From: Prosapia bicincta
Lineage: Eukaryota > Arthropoda > Insecta > Hemiptera > Cercopidae
Assembly: GCA_036971475.1 (NCBI GenBank)
Contig: JBAIZL010000001.1
Span: forward strand, 96,012,850-96,076,849
Reading direction: 5' to 3'
DNA: 64,000 bases
Shown one piece after another: positions 47,823 through 58,619 of the stretch. The stretch's first letter is position 1. The number at the start of each line of letters is the position of its first letter. Position numbers and translations under genes: made by a program. The notes under the pieces are model-generated. The model saw nothing but the letters and a program-made list of their open reading frames with translations. It was not told the DNA's origin and searched no databases.

Positions 47823-48285
47823 CCGTGTTTATCCGCGAGAGAGGGCAATTTTCCTCAAACGACGTGGAAATTGCAGTCCTGATGTAGGCCTCAGTATTTT
47901 CCAGTTCGTTTGATGTACTATATTTACCACGGAAGTCTGAAATCCGCCTCCTCACCGAGGACTTAAAACCTTCCCAGTTTGTCCTTCTTGTGTTCCTAAG
48001 CCACACCACATGGTGGACAACTCCCCTCATCGTAGCAGTGATGATCCGGTGATCAGACATGGAGGGCTCATCCGAAACCTGCCAGTGATGCACCCACCTT
48101 ACCATTTGTCTATTACAGAAGGTGATATCTAGAAGCTCCATTCTGTTTGAAGTGACAAATGTTGGCTCGGCACATGTGTTTAAAACCACAAGGTTTTCTT
48201 CAATCAAGAAGGCTAGGAGCTCCTCACCTCGCTCATTTGTGTCTGTGCTGCCCCACACCTCATTATGAGCATTGGCATCACAGCC
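47822..48285 (-). pseudogene. LINE 2 endonuclease fragment
   Basis: Begins at GCDANAHNEVWGS, the GDxNAH catalytic motif of APE endonucleases, with the preceding half of the domain missing through 5' truncation. MSDHRIITAT provides the SDH motif. The frame is lost near 47820, where the continuation (RGKLKWNSELEARR) moves to another frame. Confidence 0.8.
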
Positions 48286-48287
48286 CA

Positions 48288-48327
<40 letters not shown>
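48286..48327. repeat. LINE 2 right target-site duplication merging into (TA)n
   Basis: CACGATATATAT at 48286-48297 matches 44993-45004. Pure (TA)n continues to 48327. Confidence 0.8.
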
Positions 48328-48332
<5 letters not shown>

Positions 48333-49879
48333 TTTAGTACTTAAGTGTCTTATATCATTGGAAATAAGAAATAATACACTGTAACAAAGCAAAAAATATA
48401 ATTTTATAAAAAATATTTCATGCAGTGACCTCCTTAAAGCAAGAAATACTTACGCTAATGGGCAAGTGTTTCTATATTTTAAATATAAATATATCTTTGT
48501 AGCTACCAGAATGTGGTTTTTTATTTTACAATAATATATAGTACAAAATGAAACTGATTCACGAAGAAAACTTAAGTACGTCGGGCTTGAATTAAGTAGA
48601 AAAATTTCATATAAACATAGTCCGAAAATGCTGATATTCCATTATTTCAGCCAAGTTCTAGGTATTTTATTGTTACTAAAATTTAAATTTTGGAATTTGT
48701 TTTTGTTTTGTAGTTGACATTTTTGACATACATTTTCTGCTTTTATTCTCAAGCAGAACTATAATCAGTTTAAAAGCTCATCTAATAAAGTCTTCTTACG
48801 TCAAACGTAACAAATTTGGGTTTTTACAGCAATTTATTTCCGTTTTGTCCCCGATATCTCAAAAATTAAATATGCAATTCTGGGACCTGTTTTATTCTAT
48901 ACCACGTACGGTAACAAAGCATTTTCGTACCTTGGTTATATTTGTATGAAGAGTAGGGGGCTTATCTCTTATTTTCCATGTAACATTTTTTCTGTGTAGA
49001 TTTTACCTCCCGAGGTATTTCCGTTTCTTCATGGATAACCCTGTATTTAAATAAGAAGTCTGCTTGAAAATTGTTTTTTCTCTTGATCTATTAAAGATTA
49101 AAGGTATAGAGGGATCTATGTTCCCTCTTCTAAAACTATAAATAGGCCACTAATTTTATTATTAAAAGAGATTTTCATGAGTAGTTCTGTAACCTTTGTT
49201 TTTATAACCGGAAACTGTAGTGTCTGTAACTAAGTTTGATTTACAGTGATTGTAACCTACTGGAATCAAGGGGACAAACCTCTCACTGCCAACCGTACAT
49301 ATTTGTTAGGTGAATAAATTTCTAAACATTAATATGTAAGTTAACATTAACATTTTAAAAAAGTTTAACATATGTTTAAAGATACTTTAAAAAAATATTT
49401 CAAATTTTTTCCCGGCCATATTCTTTTAAGAAATAACTTTTTTAAAGGTTTAAGTAATTTTGTATCACCGACAATGCATTAGAACTTTTTAATTAACTAA
49501 ATTAGACTTTAGAACTTTATAAAATTCAACAAAGTTAAATATAAAACATTTAACAAAGTACAGTATAAAACTGTAAAAAGAGAGGAATTAAAGTTATTCC
49601 GCAAGTTGTAATAACCCAGGCGTTTTCAATACATCTGGAAATACAAATTGTAAATAATTATTTTTTGTTTAATTATTAGATCTACTGAGCGCTAAACAAG
49701 TTAGTAATTACAAAGTTCACAAATAAGTTCCTTAAGAAGACATATTCATTACTTCAGTTTACTGATTGTAGTCACTCGAAGAGCAACAGTTTATCGTTGT
49801 ATTCAGTGTAAGTCCACATCCGACGAAATAGGTGTGAACATTCTTGATTGTAATATTTGTTGCAGTTGTGACGAATGTA
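48328..49879. other. No recognisable gene
   Basis: AT-rich sequence upstream of the collagen promoter region, with no coding-like frames. Confidence 0.5.
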
Positions 49880-50230
49880 AATTTTCATCTTTCAGCGAGA
49901 GATAAAAAAACTTCTTACCACGAAAAATAATTGTAACTTAGGAGGAACAGGGACGGGGAGAAAGTTGGAATGGAATAATGAAAGTAACGTAATGAAGCGC
50001 AGGAGCGCAGCGTAGCGGCGGAGAGGGGAAGCTGACTGTGCAGCGATTGGCACCGCAGTAGAGTGCCGGTATCCGACGAGTAGAGTAGTGTCTTCAAATA
50101 TACAGTGTGGTGAACGTAACGACGTGTTCAACAATGGAAAGATCGTGGTGCGCCCCAAGTGGCTAACACGTGATGAGTGACCGTCCGACATTTTCGGTGC
50201 TTGGGTGTTTGATTTAAAAAAAAGTTGTAA
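49880..50230 (+). promoter_or_regulatory. CpG-rich promoter/5' UTR candidate of the collagen gene
   Basis: A local jump in GC and CpG (GCGCAGGAGCGCAGCGTAGC at about 49996) stands out from AT-rich flanks and lies 400-700 bp upstream of the collagen start codon. No TATA box is visible. A short upstream ORF, ATG at 50134 in CAACAATGG context, MERSWCAPSG, stop at 50164-50166, may lie in the leader. The transcription start cannot be placed from sequence alone. Confidence 0.4.
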
Positions 50231-50649
50231 TTGTAACAGAAAACGAAACCAGTTAACGCATGGTGAGCAGTAAACAAAACCTTTGAGGTTGATTAATCGT
50301 ACTTTTTACATCAATGTCATGGTGTTTTTAAAACAATTTACAGAAATTTCAATTTATTTTTTATTATCCTGTGTAGTTGTTAAAAAAATAACCTAAAAGC
50401 TCCGATTTGCAGAGTGCTTTTATAACTCTTAAAATTTATAAAATACAGTGTTGTTTTTGGTTTTAAAACTTTTGTTAGTTTTTTTTTGTTTAGTAAGGTA
50501 GCATTTTCTGGCGACCGCAACGAATTGGTTCTGATTTCACACGGTTAAAGGGATTCGTTTCAAGGTAATTAACTTGGGGTTACAAGTTTTTATGAAGGGC
50601 GTTGAATTATAAAAGGCCTTGACATTCCTGTAACGAAGGGTGAATCAAG

Positions 50650-50983
50650 ATGTCGGACGGAAGCACTGTGAAGAAGCGAAATGAAGTGCATGTCGGACAA
50701 GGGAACCCGAGTGTTTTGTTGTGTTGTCTCTGTGTGATTAGCCTCGCGTTTTCGGGTTATTTCTGTTACCGACAGACCGTACTGGAGTCGCGACTGTTGC
50801 GTCTGGAGAAACAGTTTACCGAATTCCACACTCCGGACAATCTCCTGGATAAGAGGATAAGAAGACAGGCGGACGCTGATAACAGGCGTCTGTTACTCGA
50901 TAACAGGCGCCTCTTGCTTCAACCTTTGGAGGTGCACTCCAGGTTTGCTAGGGATGTTCCAGCAGAGTGCAAATGTCCACCAG
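50650..50983 (+). CDS. Transmembrane (MACIT-like) collagen, first coding exon
   Basis: The exon encodes the N-terminus of a type II membrane collagen like vertebrate collagens XIII, XXIII and XXV. A short cytosolic tail (residues 1-20) precedes one membrane segment (about 21-40, SVLLCCLCVISLAFSGYFCY). A juxtamembrane helix with heptad spacing follows (VLESRLLRLEKQFTEF), then a furin-type site RIRR at 69-72, and finally ECKCPPG, the Cys-rich entry to the collagen domain in this family. The exon ends at 50983 within the Gly codon (CCAG/GTAAAA, phase 1). Reading past the donor gives only a few residues and a stop. An in-frame TGA lies at 50641-50643, just upstream, and the ATG context is AAGATG with A at -3. 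No Gly-X-Y exon is visible downstream in the window. Confidence 0.8.
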
Positions 50984-52507
50984 GTAAAATAGCTTTTATC
51001 TCCTAAAATTATGATTTTATAAGTAAGCTTTTTAAACAGAACGCATTTGTTTATCCGCATACAAAAATAATAGAAGTTTATTAACTTGTGAGGAGAAACC
51101 CATTACGCCTACGTGAAATTATTTTCCTAGTTACTTTTAAAATTATAAAATGTAAATTGACAACAAACCACCTTCCAGCGCTTTTGCAAAATAACTTGAT
51201 AATTAATTTCACATTTATATAAATGAAACAAAATAACTGGAAGTTAATTAACATTTAAAAATATTTCTTGAACTGATATATTTTGAAATGTATCCTGTGG
51301 CTTGTTTGTGGAATCCCATTTTTATGATAAACTACATTATTTTTCACTACATATGTTAATCCAAACCAATTTAAGTTTTAGTGTTTAAAGCAGTGTCAAT
51401 TGTTTACAAATGTTTTAAGTAGTGAACTCAATGCAAAGTTATTGAAAAGGCAACGTAAACGAAAAATAAGGGCATTTCTAACAGTGTAATTACTTACAAT
51501 AATTATTTTAGGCCTATATTTCCAATTTCAATTAATGTAATGTATCATAATAAATGCGAAAATGTAAACTATCGGTAAGATCTTCCTCCATAGTAAATAG
51601 TCTTAAAATTTAGTTGTCAGTGTGTGTTTAGAAGACATTTTTCACAAAAGCTGTATTTGTTTGATAATTTGGTTATAATTTGAAAATATTCCTGATTATT
51701 GATTGTAGTTTTTCTAAACCGTAAAATTTTTAATAAAAATTAGAAGTAAAAACCTTTAGTTTTGATTTAAAACTAACTTGTAAAACACGAAAATGGAAAA
51801 ATCCGCACTAAAACGTTTTTGTAAAAATAGTAAAAACTTAAGAAAAACGTTAGCGGTATGTCTCTTTTTACCCCCTTTATAAATTTTCAAGGAGTCGATT
51901 TTTTATAAATTGAAAATTACCATCTGCAGTTTTCGTTTGAAATTAACTTTAATCATCTTTAACAATCACAATTTAATTGTATAGTACCAATTAACCAGCG
52001 TTCTTTTTGTGTCTCATTTCATTTGAATTTCCACACTTTTTTATTAACGTCTGTATTTCAAACGATAAAATTTAAAATCAGTGTATGTCAAGAACAGTGT
52101 ACAAAATAAAGTTAGTAGAATAAAGTACAGATTATGAGGTTTCTGCATAGAAGTAGAGTAGATTAGAGGTTTACAAAATATTTTCTTGAGCTTTTGTTAC
52201 CATTAGCTTTAATTTGAATCTTCACAGTTTTAAATTTTAATTGGTCTATTGAAAAACTAAAATTGTTTATAGTTCGACGAAATATACTCTCATTAAATCA
52301 AAATGTTATAACTTTTCAGTTAACCTATTACCAAGATTAAATACAAATTTTGCAACTTTACAAATAGCTTATAATTAGGTTGTGAAAAAATGTTCAATAT
52401 TTATTGTCAACATTAATTAATGTGTAATTAATTATACTTGTTGATTGTCATTACAACAATAAGATACGTATTCTTTGAGCTTAGCTTATGAGGTTATGTT
52501 AAAAACA

Positions 52508-52740
52508 AATAAAAACATACACAAAACTCACAAATTATTCATTTATTTACTCATACGCGTTTCAATGACCAAGTCATCATCATCAGTGAGTGTAATCACG
52601 GAAGTGTAACCTTACTTTCGCCCTAGTTGTAAGTTAGAGTTTGTAGTAGTAACACTGACTGATGATGATGATGACTTGGTCATTGAAACGCGTATGAGTA
52701 AATAAATGAATAATTTGTGAGTTTTGTGTATGTTTTTATT
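52508..52740. mobile_element. Foldback element E (Penelope-like terminal repeat, inverted pair)
   Basis: Outer arms of about 80-85 bp are almost perfectly complementary (AATAAAAACATACACAAAAC with its complement at the right end). The central 70 bp does not pair. Each arm has the GAAACGCGT module and four-fold ATG/CAT units. The arms are related to element D. No coding relic was found nearby. Confidence 0.75.
52549..52591 (-). ncRNA. Hammerhead-like module, left arm of foldback E
   Basis: Minus strand: helix I ACTCA (52591-52587) pairs perfectly with TGAGT (52553-52549). The core is CTGATGA (52586-52580), followed by an extra T. Helix II is GATGAC/GTCATT over TTG (with a terminal G-U pair). 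GAA and palindromic ACGCGT (52560-52555) follow, with A at H17, giving a GTA cleavage triplet. This is the most complete D/E-type copy. Confidence 0.6.
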
Positions 52741-53249
52741 ATGATACGTGTTTATAACTACTTAGATAAATTGTAAGTTATTACACATTAGCAGCAAATT
52801 ATAGCGCCTCGGTCGTTACGTTGGTTAGGCTTTTAATTTTCACAAATGTTTGACCAGAAACATACTTGAACATGTTTCAAGGTCAAAAAAGGATTTGGAA
52901 TTTGGCCCACATCTCCGCTCAGATCACTCGGTTCTATACTTTCTTATTCATGGCTAAATAAACGAATTTGGTTTTAATTTCTTTTCAAAATTTAGGGGTC
53001 GAACCCTAAGGCCCCCGTTGATAGCGACGCCGTTAAAATTTAACAGAACCTTTCACCATAACATGACAAACAATTTTCAACTTGCAAAGTATGATGATTT
53101 TACGTGTTTGCAAATATAACGAGAGGCTGGACATTCGTAAATCATTTTAAAACTACCATTTTTTGGTAAAAAATGGATTTACAATACCAGTTTAATGTAT
53201 ACAAATATGGTGTCACTTCTAACTCATCTTGATTTACAGTTATTGAAAA

Positions 53250-54560
53250 GCTATGTCTAATTATGTGATTGTATCACATTTAAATGGTTTTTTATCTTGC
53301 CTCAATTTACATTGACAAATCTTCCTATTTTTGTGATTTTGTCACTCTTTAATTCCAGTTTTAACATACCTCAATTTACATTTATATAACTGTTTGACGA
53401 AGGTGTTATTTTTTAACTTGAGTTTTAATTTGTTTCAATTCAGTTACATCTGCTGTCTATCTCTGTGATGATGTCACTGTTTGACTGGAGTTTTTACTGG
53501 CCTCAATTTATTTTTATCGGGCTGTCTGTTTGTGTGTCACATTTAAACTTAAATTTAACCCAGTTTAATTTATTTTTATCCGACGGTTTATCTGTCTAAT
53601 GGTATTACAATTTAACTGGAGTTTTAACATGGCTCAATTTCATTTATCTGTGGGTCTTTCTATCTGTGTGATGCTGTCCTATTGTTTTAACGCTCTTCAA
53701 TTTACTTCCATCTGCTATCTCTGTGGTGGTGTGAATTTCAACAGGAGTTTTATCTCGCCTTAATTTATATTTATCAAATTGTCTATTTGTATGATTGTCA
53801 ATTTAAACTGGAATTTTACTTCGCTTCAGTTTATTTTCATCGGCTGCCAGTGTGATGGTGTCACATTTAACTGCAGTTTTAACTTGCATCAATATTAGTT
53901 TAACAGACTGTCTTTATCTTTATGAAGTGTCATTGTTTGAGTGGAGTTTAAACGCACCTCGTTTGAAATTTATTTTACTATATTATGTTTTAATTCAGAA
54001 GGTTATCTCCCCTCAATTTATATTAACGCACTAACTATCTTTGTGACATTGTCCAATCGGCTTCTGCCTCACATTCATTTGAAATTTAAAATTAATAGTG
54101 TGGTGGTGCACTTTTTACCTGGATTATCTCTCAATTTACATTCATATGTCTACCTAGCTTTGTGTATAAATGGAGTTTTAACTCATACCTTATGTTAAAT
54201 TTACTGTACTATGTACACCCATGTTTTAACTGGAGTTCGATTTAAGTATAACTTATATTTATCGAACTGTCAGTCTTTGTAAAGATTGTCACTGTTTAGC
54301 TGGAGTTTTATCTCTACTCAATATACATTCATATGTCTATCTATCGTTGTGTACAAATGGAGTTTCAACTCACACCTTATATTAAATTTACTGTTTTAGC
54401 TTTGTACAGTCAAGGTTTAACTGGAGTTCTTTCTCACCCTAATTTATATTTACCGAACTGTCTATCTTTGAAAAGGTTGTCACTGTTTAACTGGTGTTTT
54501 AACTCGCAATTTACATTCATCTGGTACCTTTGTGGTGGTGTCACGTTTATCCCCCCTAAA
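53250..54560. repeat. Degenerate minisatellite, unit about 66 bp, in collagen intron 1
   Basis: Units of the type TTTAACTGGAGTTTTAAC, CTCAATTTAYATTTATC, then CTGTCTATCTNTGTGATGGT and GTCAC recur. The TCAATTTA block recurs at about 53302, 53371, 53435, 53503, 53563, 53633 and 53696, and on to about 54513. Roughly 17-19 diverged copies with indels. No long frame. Confidence 0.82.
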
Positions 54561-57518
54561 AATACTGTATTTTAAAAAGAACTCCATATGTAGGATCATC
54601 TATATGTAAGACCTTCATCTACCATTAAAGTACTAACCACGCCTAATGTAAGAATCAAACATTTACAATGAAGTTATAAAATGTATTCCATATTAAATAT
54701 TTAAGTCTATATAGCCTACGTATATAGAACGTTGAGAGGAGAAATTATTTTGAAATCGATAAGAGGAAAGTGGGTTAAAAGGGTAAAACTTCGGAAGTTA
54801 AACTTATTTAAAGGTTTTTATAGTGGAAGTATTAAAAATAAAAAAAGTTATTGATCACAAGCATACATAGAATAATGGCTTTTATAATTTGGAACTTTGT
54901 TAGTACAAGTCTAGATCATGGAAAATGAATAAACTCATTGTAAGAATGAAACTTTGTTATCGACTTGAACGAACCGGAGTTAGAGTAGACGTTTAGAAAA
55001 CACATAAAGACCCAATGTTTTCTATTATTTTAGGGAATCATCAGTGTCTGTGAAGATCTCGCATCAAGTTTTCCAAAACAGTATTTAATTTAAACTTAGT
55101 TCAATTAAGCTATGTATTTAGATTACATAGTTTTATTTTTAAAGAGTCACCAAACGTCATGGGGAGGAGAATAACGATAATTCACTTGGCTGTTAAAAAA
55201 CTAAATTTGAATGCAGGCCAAGTCCGACAGTAGCAATTGTTATTCTAGAATAATATTCTGAATGGGCTATTACTGAATCGAAACTGAAAGTTTGTCATTT
55301 CCCAATTATAAAATTAGGAGGAATAGCAAAAAAATATATGGGGGAGGGATTATTATTAATATCAATATGGAATAGGCTAATGTTATGAAAGTGCTTAAAA
55401 GTGTACACTTTGTCTGATATAGACTGGTGAAATAAAATCAATTACAAAAATGTTGGTAATAGTAAACCAAATTGTTTTTGGTTTTTATTTTTTAAATTTG
55501 TTAACAAAAATATCTTCTAAATTCAAAACAGGTGATTTCAAACGTCGCAAAACGTAAATGCGGCATAAAATTAGCAATATTGAAATGTAATCTTTATAAG
55601 CTATAGCAGTAGGGCCTATTTAGAAACGATACAATACAAATTAAACGTTTCTTTTACTGTAGCCTACGATATCAATGTATAGGCCCTACGCATATTGCAA
55701 TACCTGCAAATAATCGGCTAGCTTTAGATTTGGCTATACAACAATGATAATTCTGCTAATAATAAATTTAAATTGGTAAATGAGTCAATTGGGAAAATTA
55801 TATACTTGTATTCAAAATTGTAACAAAGGGAGAAAAATTGTATATTGTTTAGTGCTATCTTGACACGATGACATTTTATAAACTCAACGTTAATTCATAT
55901 TAAAGCGCCTGGACCGAGTTTAACCTTATAAATACAATTTACGTCCAGAAATCTTGCGCCATTGTGTTTATATAACCAACATATTCTAACCAGATACTTT
56001 GAAGTTATATCAAAAACAGGTATGTGGTCATCTAGTGGAACCTAGTGCTTTTCTTGTTACATGGTTATGTTTGTAAATTGTGGCTAAGTTTCCAGAGCCA
56101 AAATGTATGCCACTTTTTAAGCAGTATTTATGTTTTGTGGAGCTTGAAATGCATGTTTCTTGTTTTGCACGTGTATTTGAGTAACATGTTAAAAGTAATA
56201 CCATTTGGTAAAGTATAGTATTACCAAATGATCAAGTGATATTTCCAAATATTGCCCAATATTCCGTATTATAATGACTTTAACTTTCAGAAAATTATAT
56301 GGGGTTCAATCTTTTAGAGGATTGAACAAATGTTTGATTACTGTGTAGAGTGAGAAAATTTTAAAAAGAGCTTTTTTTAATAGTTTATTTTTTAAACACT
56401 AAGTTATATTTTGAGACATAATAATTGGAAATTCCATTAGGTTTCTCGTAAGGAAGATAAGGTTTGTAATAGAGTATTGTTGTTAGTAAATGTTTTTGAA
56501 GTAGAGAATCTAAAACACAAACAAAAATTTTTTCAACTTGAAATAATTGTTGTTTGAAAAGAATTTTTTACTTAAACTTTCCCCTCTGATTGAAGTTTGT
56601 AAACATTTTTTTACCGTAATCTGCTGCTGTTCATTCATTTTATTTAAACACGAATTTAAAGAAAAACATCGCTCTAGGGCAGGTTCGAATTGAATATTTA
56701 ATGTCTCGAAGAGCTTCCAATGCAAGTAATTAATTAAATCTGTGTTTGCCTAACAAAACTGAAAGCTCTTGCAAATTTGACTGAATAAATAACAAGTTTG
56801 TCGTCACGTCCTACTTACGCGTTGTGCTAGCTTGTGAAAAGTCTTCAAATAATTTTAAACCCTCGTTAAAAGCGGATGTTCACGTGATTCTGTTGATTTG
56901 TTTAAGCTTAAAGATTAAACGGTGGTTAATCTACTGGCAAGAAGTTATTTAAGTTATTCAAAGGTTTATTGATATTTAAGGATATCGTTTACGATATTGT
57001 TTTTCGACTAATTTTTTTCTGTTTATTCACGATATTTTCGACTACGTCTAAAGAATTTTTCTGGCTGAAATTGAAAATTTTGATTTTTTAAAAAAATATA
57101 ATAATATAAGTCTGTCAACTCAGTTTAACTATAGTAACTGAAATTGAATCACGATTTCTACTAGTGCATTAATTAAACGTATTTTTCCTAAACAGTCTTA
57201 CTAATTTATTAAAACCCACTTGAATTTAGCGTCCTCCACATAATCAGAAACTAGGAAGCTTGTGAATTAACTTTACAATTTTGTCCAAATGTTTGTGAAA
57301 ATATTTTTAAAAAAACAGTGCAAGCATATAGAACACACAATACAAATAATGAAGGAAATACAGTGAGGTCTGGTCGTCGTGTATAGGAAACTCCTAAATA
57401 GGTCTGCAATAACAACAATTATTATTTAATAATGATTAGATTCTTCATAACAATACTAAAGTTTAGGAGAATTACGGTACAGCTGCTTTATTTGAACCAC
57501 ACGGTGTTCAACAAAGGT

Positions 57519-58610
57519 AATCTTGCTAGCAGTAGGAGGCCTATGCTTCAAACGTCCATTATTACCCTAGAGTTGGGCCTAGTTACTAATTTGTTAGGTT
57601 GAGTTAACCACGGAGGATTGAAAAGGTACACGAAATGTTTTGACGATACAGTCAACTCCCGATTATCCGGGATAATTACCGGCAGGGCCGTCACGGATAA
57701 TGCGAAATCACGATTAAAACAAATACCATAATATCCACAGCCCTACTTCTACCCAATGACTGTAAAAACAGCTGATAAATAGTACCGTCTCGTGTTGTAC
57801 CGTCACTACTATACAGTTCGTTTTGATCAGAAGCAACGCATAAACTGACCACTGAGGAAGGGTAGTGTTTACGTTCGACTCGAGCGATCGCGTAATTCCG
57901 CGAATTCAGATTTCGGATTTATTCACCGAAAAACGGCCGCTTGCGCTCGGGGTTATCGCACCTCCATGCATCACGTTCGATGCTTCGATGTGCTCTGATC
58001 TGATTGGACGTTGGAGATAACGCGTAATTAGTGATTCGTGCGTCATAGAACCGCGTGAATTTATAAAACGACAACAAGAAATATAACGTAAACTCAGACA
58101 TGCTGACCGAAACTCTGCCCGCGAGTGCGCGTCGCGCGGAAACAGGCAGGAAGGATTTAGAACACGAGGTGGCGACTGCGGGCGAGTTGACAGGATATAA
58201 ATTATTCCGTAAAGGTTACTGTACGCCCCAACGACCGCCCGCGCTATCAACCGTCCGCCCCGTTCACATTTGACTCCTCCCACCCCACTGCTTCAAGTGG
58301 AGCTGACGATCCCGGTTGATCCGCAACCCGGTTGATGCGATCCCGGATAATCGGGAGTTGACTGTATATGGAATCGAACCCAGAACCTTTAGGTTTGTAG
58401 AAAAGCGCTCTATCCACTTGACCAATCTTGCTAGCAGTAGGAGGCCTATGCTTCAAACGTCCATTATTACCCTAGAGTTGGGCCTAGTTACTAATTTGTT
58501 AGGTTGAGTTAACCTCGGAGGATTGAAAAGGTACACGAAATGTTTTGACGATATATGGAATCGAACCCAGAACCTTTAGGTTTGTAGAAAAGCGCTCTAT
58601 CCACTTGACC
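57519..58610 (-). repeat. Tandemly duplicated tRNA-derived SINE unit (187 bp), copy 1 split by a MITE
   Basis: Copy 2 (58424-58610) and copy 1 (57519-57648 plus 58367-58423) are 187 bp each. I noted one difference (CCACGG against CCTCGG). Read on the minus strand, the unit has a tRNA-like head followed by an unrelated body. Copy 1 is interrupted at a TA by the element at 57649-58364. Confidence 0.85.
57649..58364. mobile_element. Tigger/pogo-like MITE, 716 bp, with intact 25-bp TIRs
   Basis: Perfect 25-bp inverted repeats, beginning CAGTCAACTCCCGATTATCC, occupy 57649-57673 and 58340-58364. TA lies directly outside both ends (57647-57648, 58365-58366), giving the TA duplication of Tc1/mariner-pogo elements. 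The CAGT ends and the CGATTATCCG core are Tigger-like. The interior is GC-richer than its surroundings and has a 125-codon frame (57906-58283, -) with no transposase motif, so the element is non-autonomous. Confidence 0.88.
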
Positions 58611-58619
58611 ACTCAGCCA
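58557..58619 (-). promoter_or_regulatory. Internal polymerase III promoter (A and B boxes) of the SINE head
   Basis: A box TGGCTGAGTGG (58619-58609) and B box GGTTCGATTCC (58567-58557) fit the tRNA consensus, about 41 nt apart. The head resembles a Ser/Leu-type tRNA. It lacks a proper acceptor stem, so it is not a functional tRNA gene. Copy 1 keeps only the part from GGTCAAGTGG onward and has lost the A box. Confidence 0.72.

Larger units (their letters stand above)
45005..48285 (-). mobile_element. 5'-truncated LINE, R1/LOA/I-like, with RNase H
   Basis: A 3.28-kb copy on the minus strand between 12-bp duplications. It starts inside the endonuclease domain and ends with a (TAA)n tail (45006-45020 in + coordinates), the tail type seen in I- and LOA-type LINEs. 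It encodes part of APE, RT and RNase H but is broken by two frameshifts and one stop. The right duplication merges into a (TA)n tract, so the insertion target was the edge of a TA microsatellite. Confidence 0.85.

Noticed and set aside
52990..53010. B-box-like GGTTCGACCCC on the minus strand
   Set aside because: No matching A box and no tRNA fold.
57906..58283. 125-codon frame inside the MITE as a transposase
   Set aside because: No DDE, HTH or CENP-B-like motif. Arg/Ser-rich translation of a GC-rich interior.
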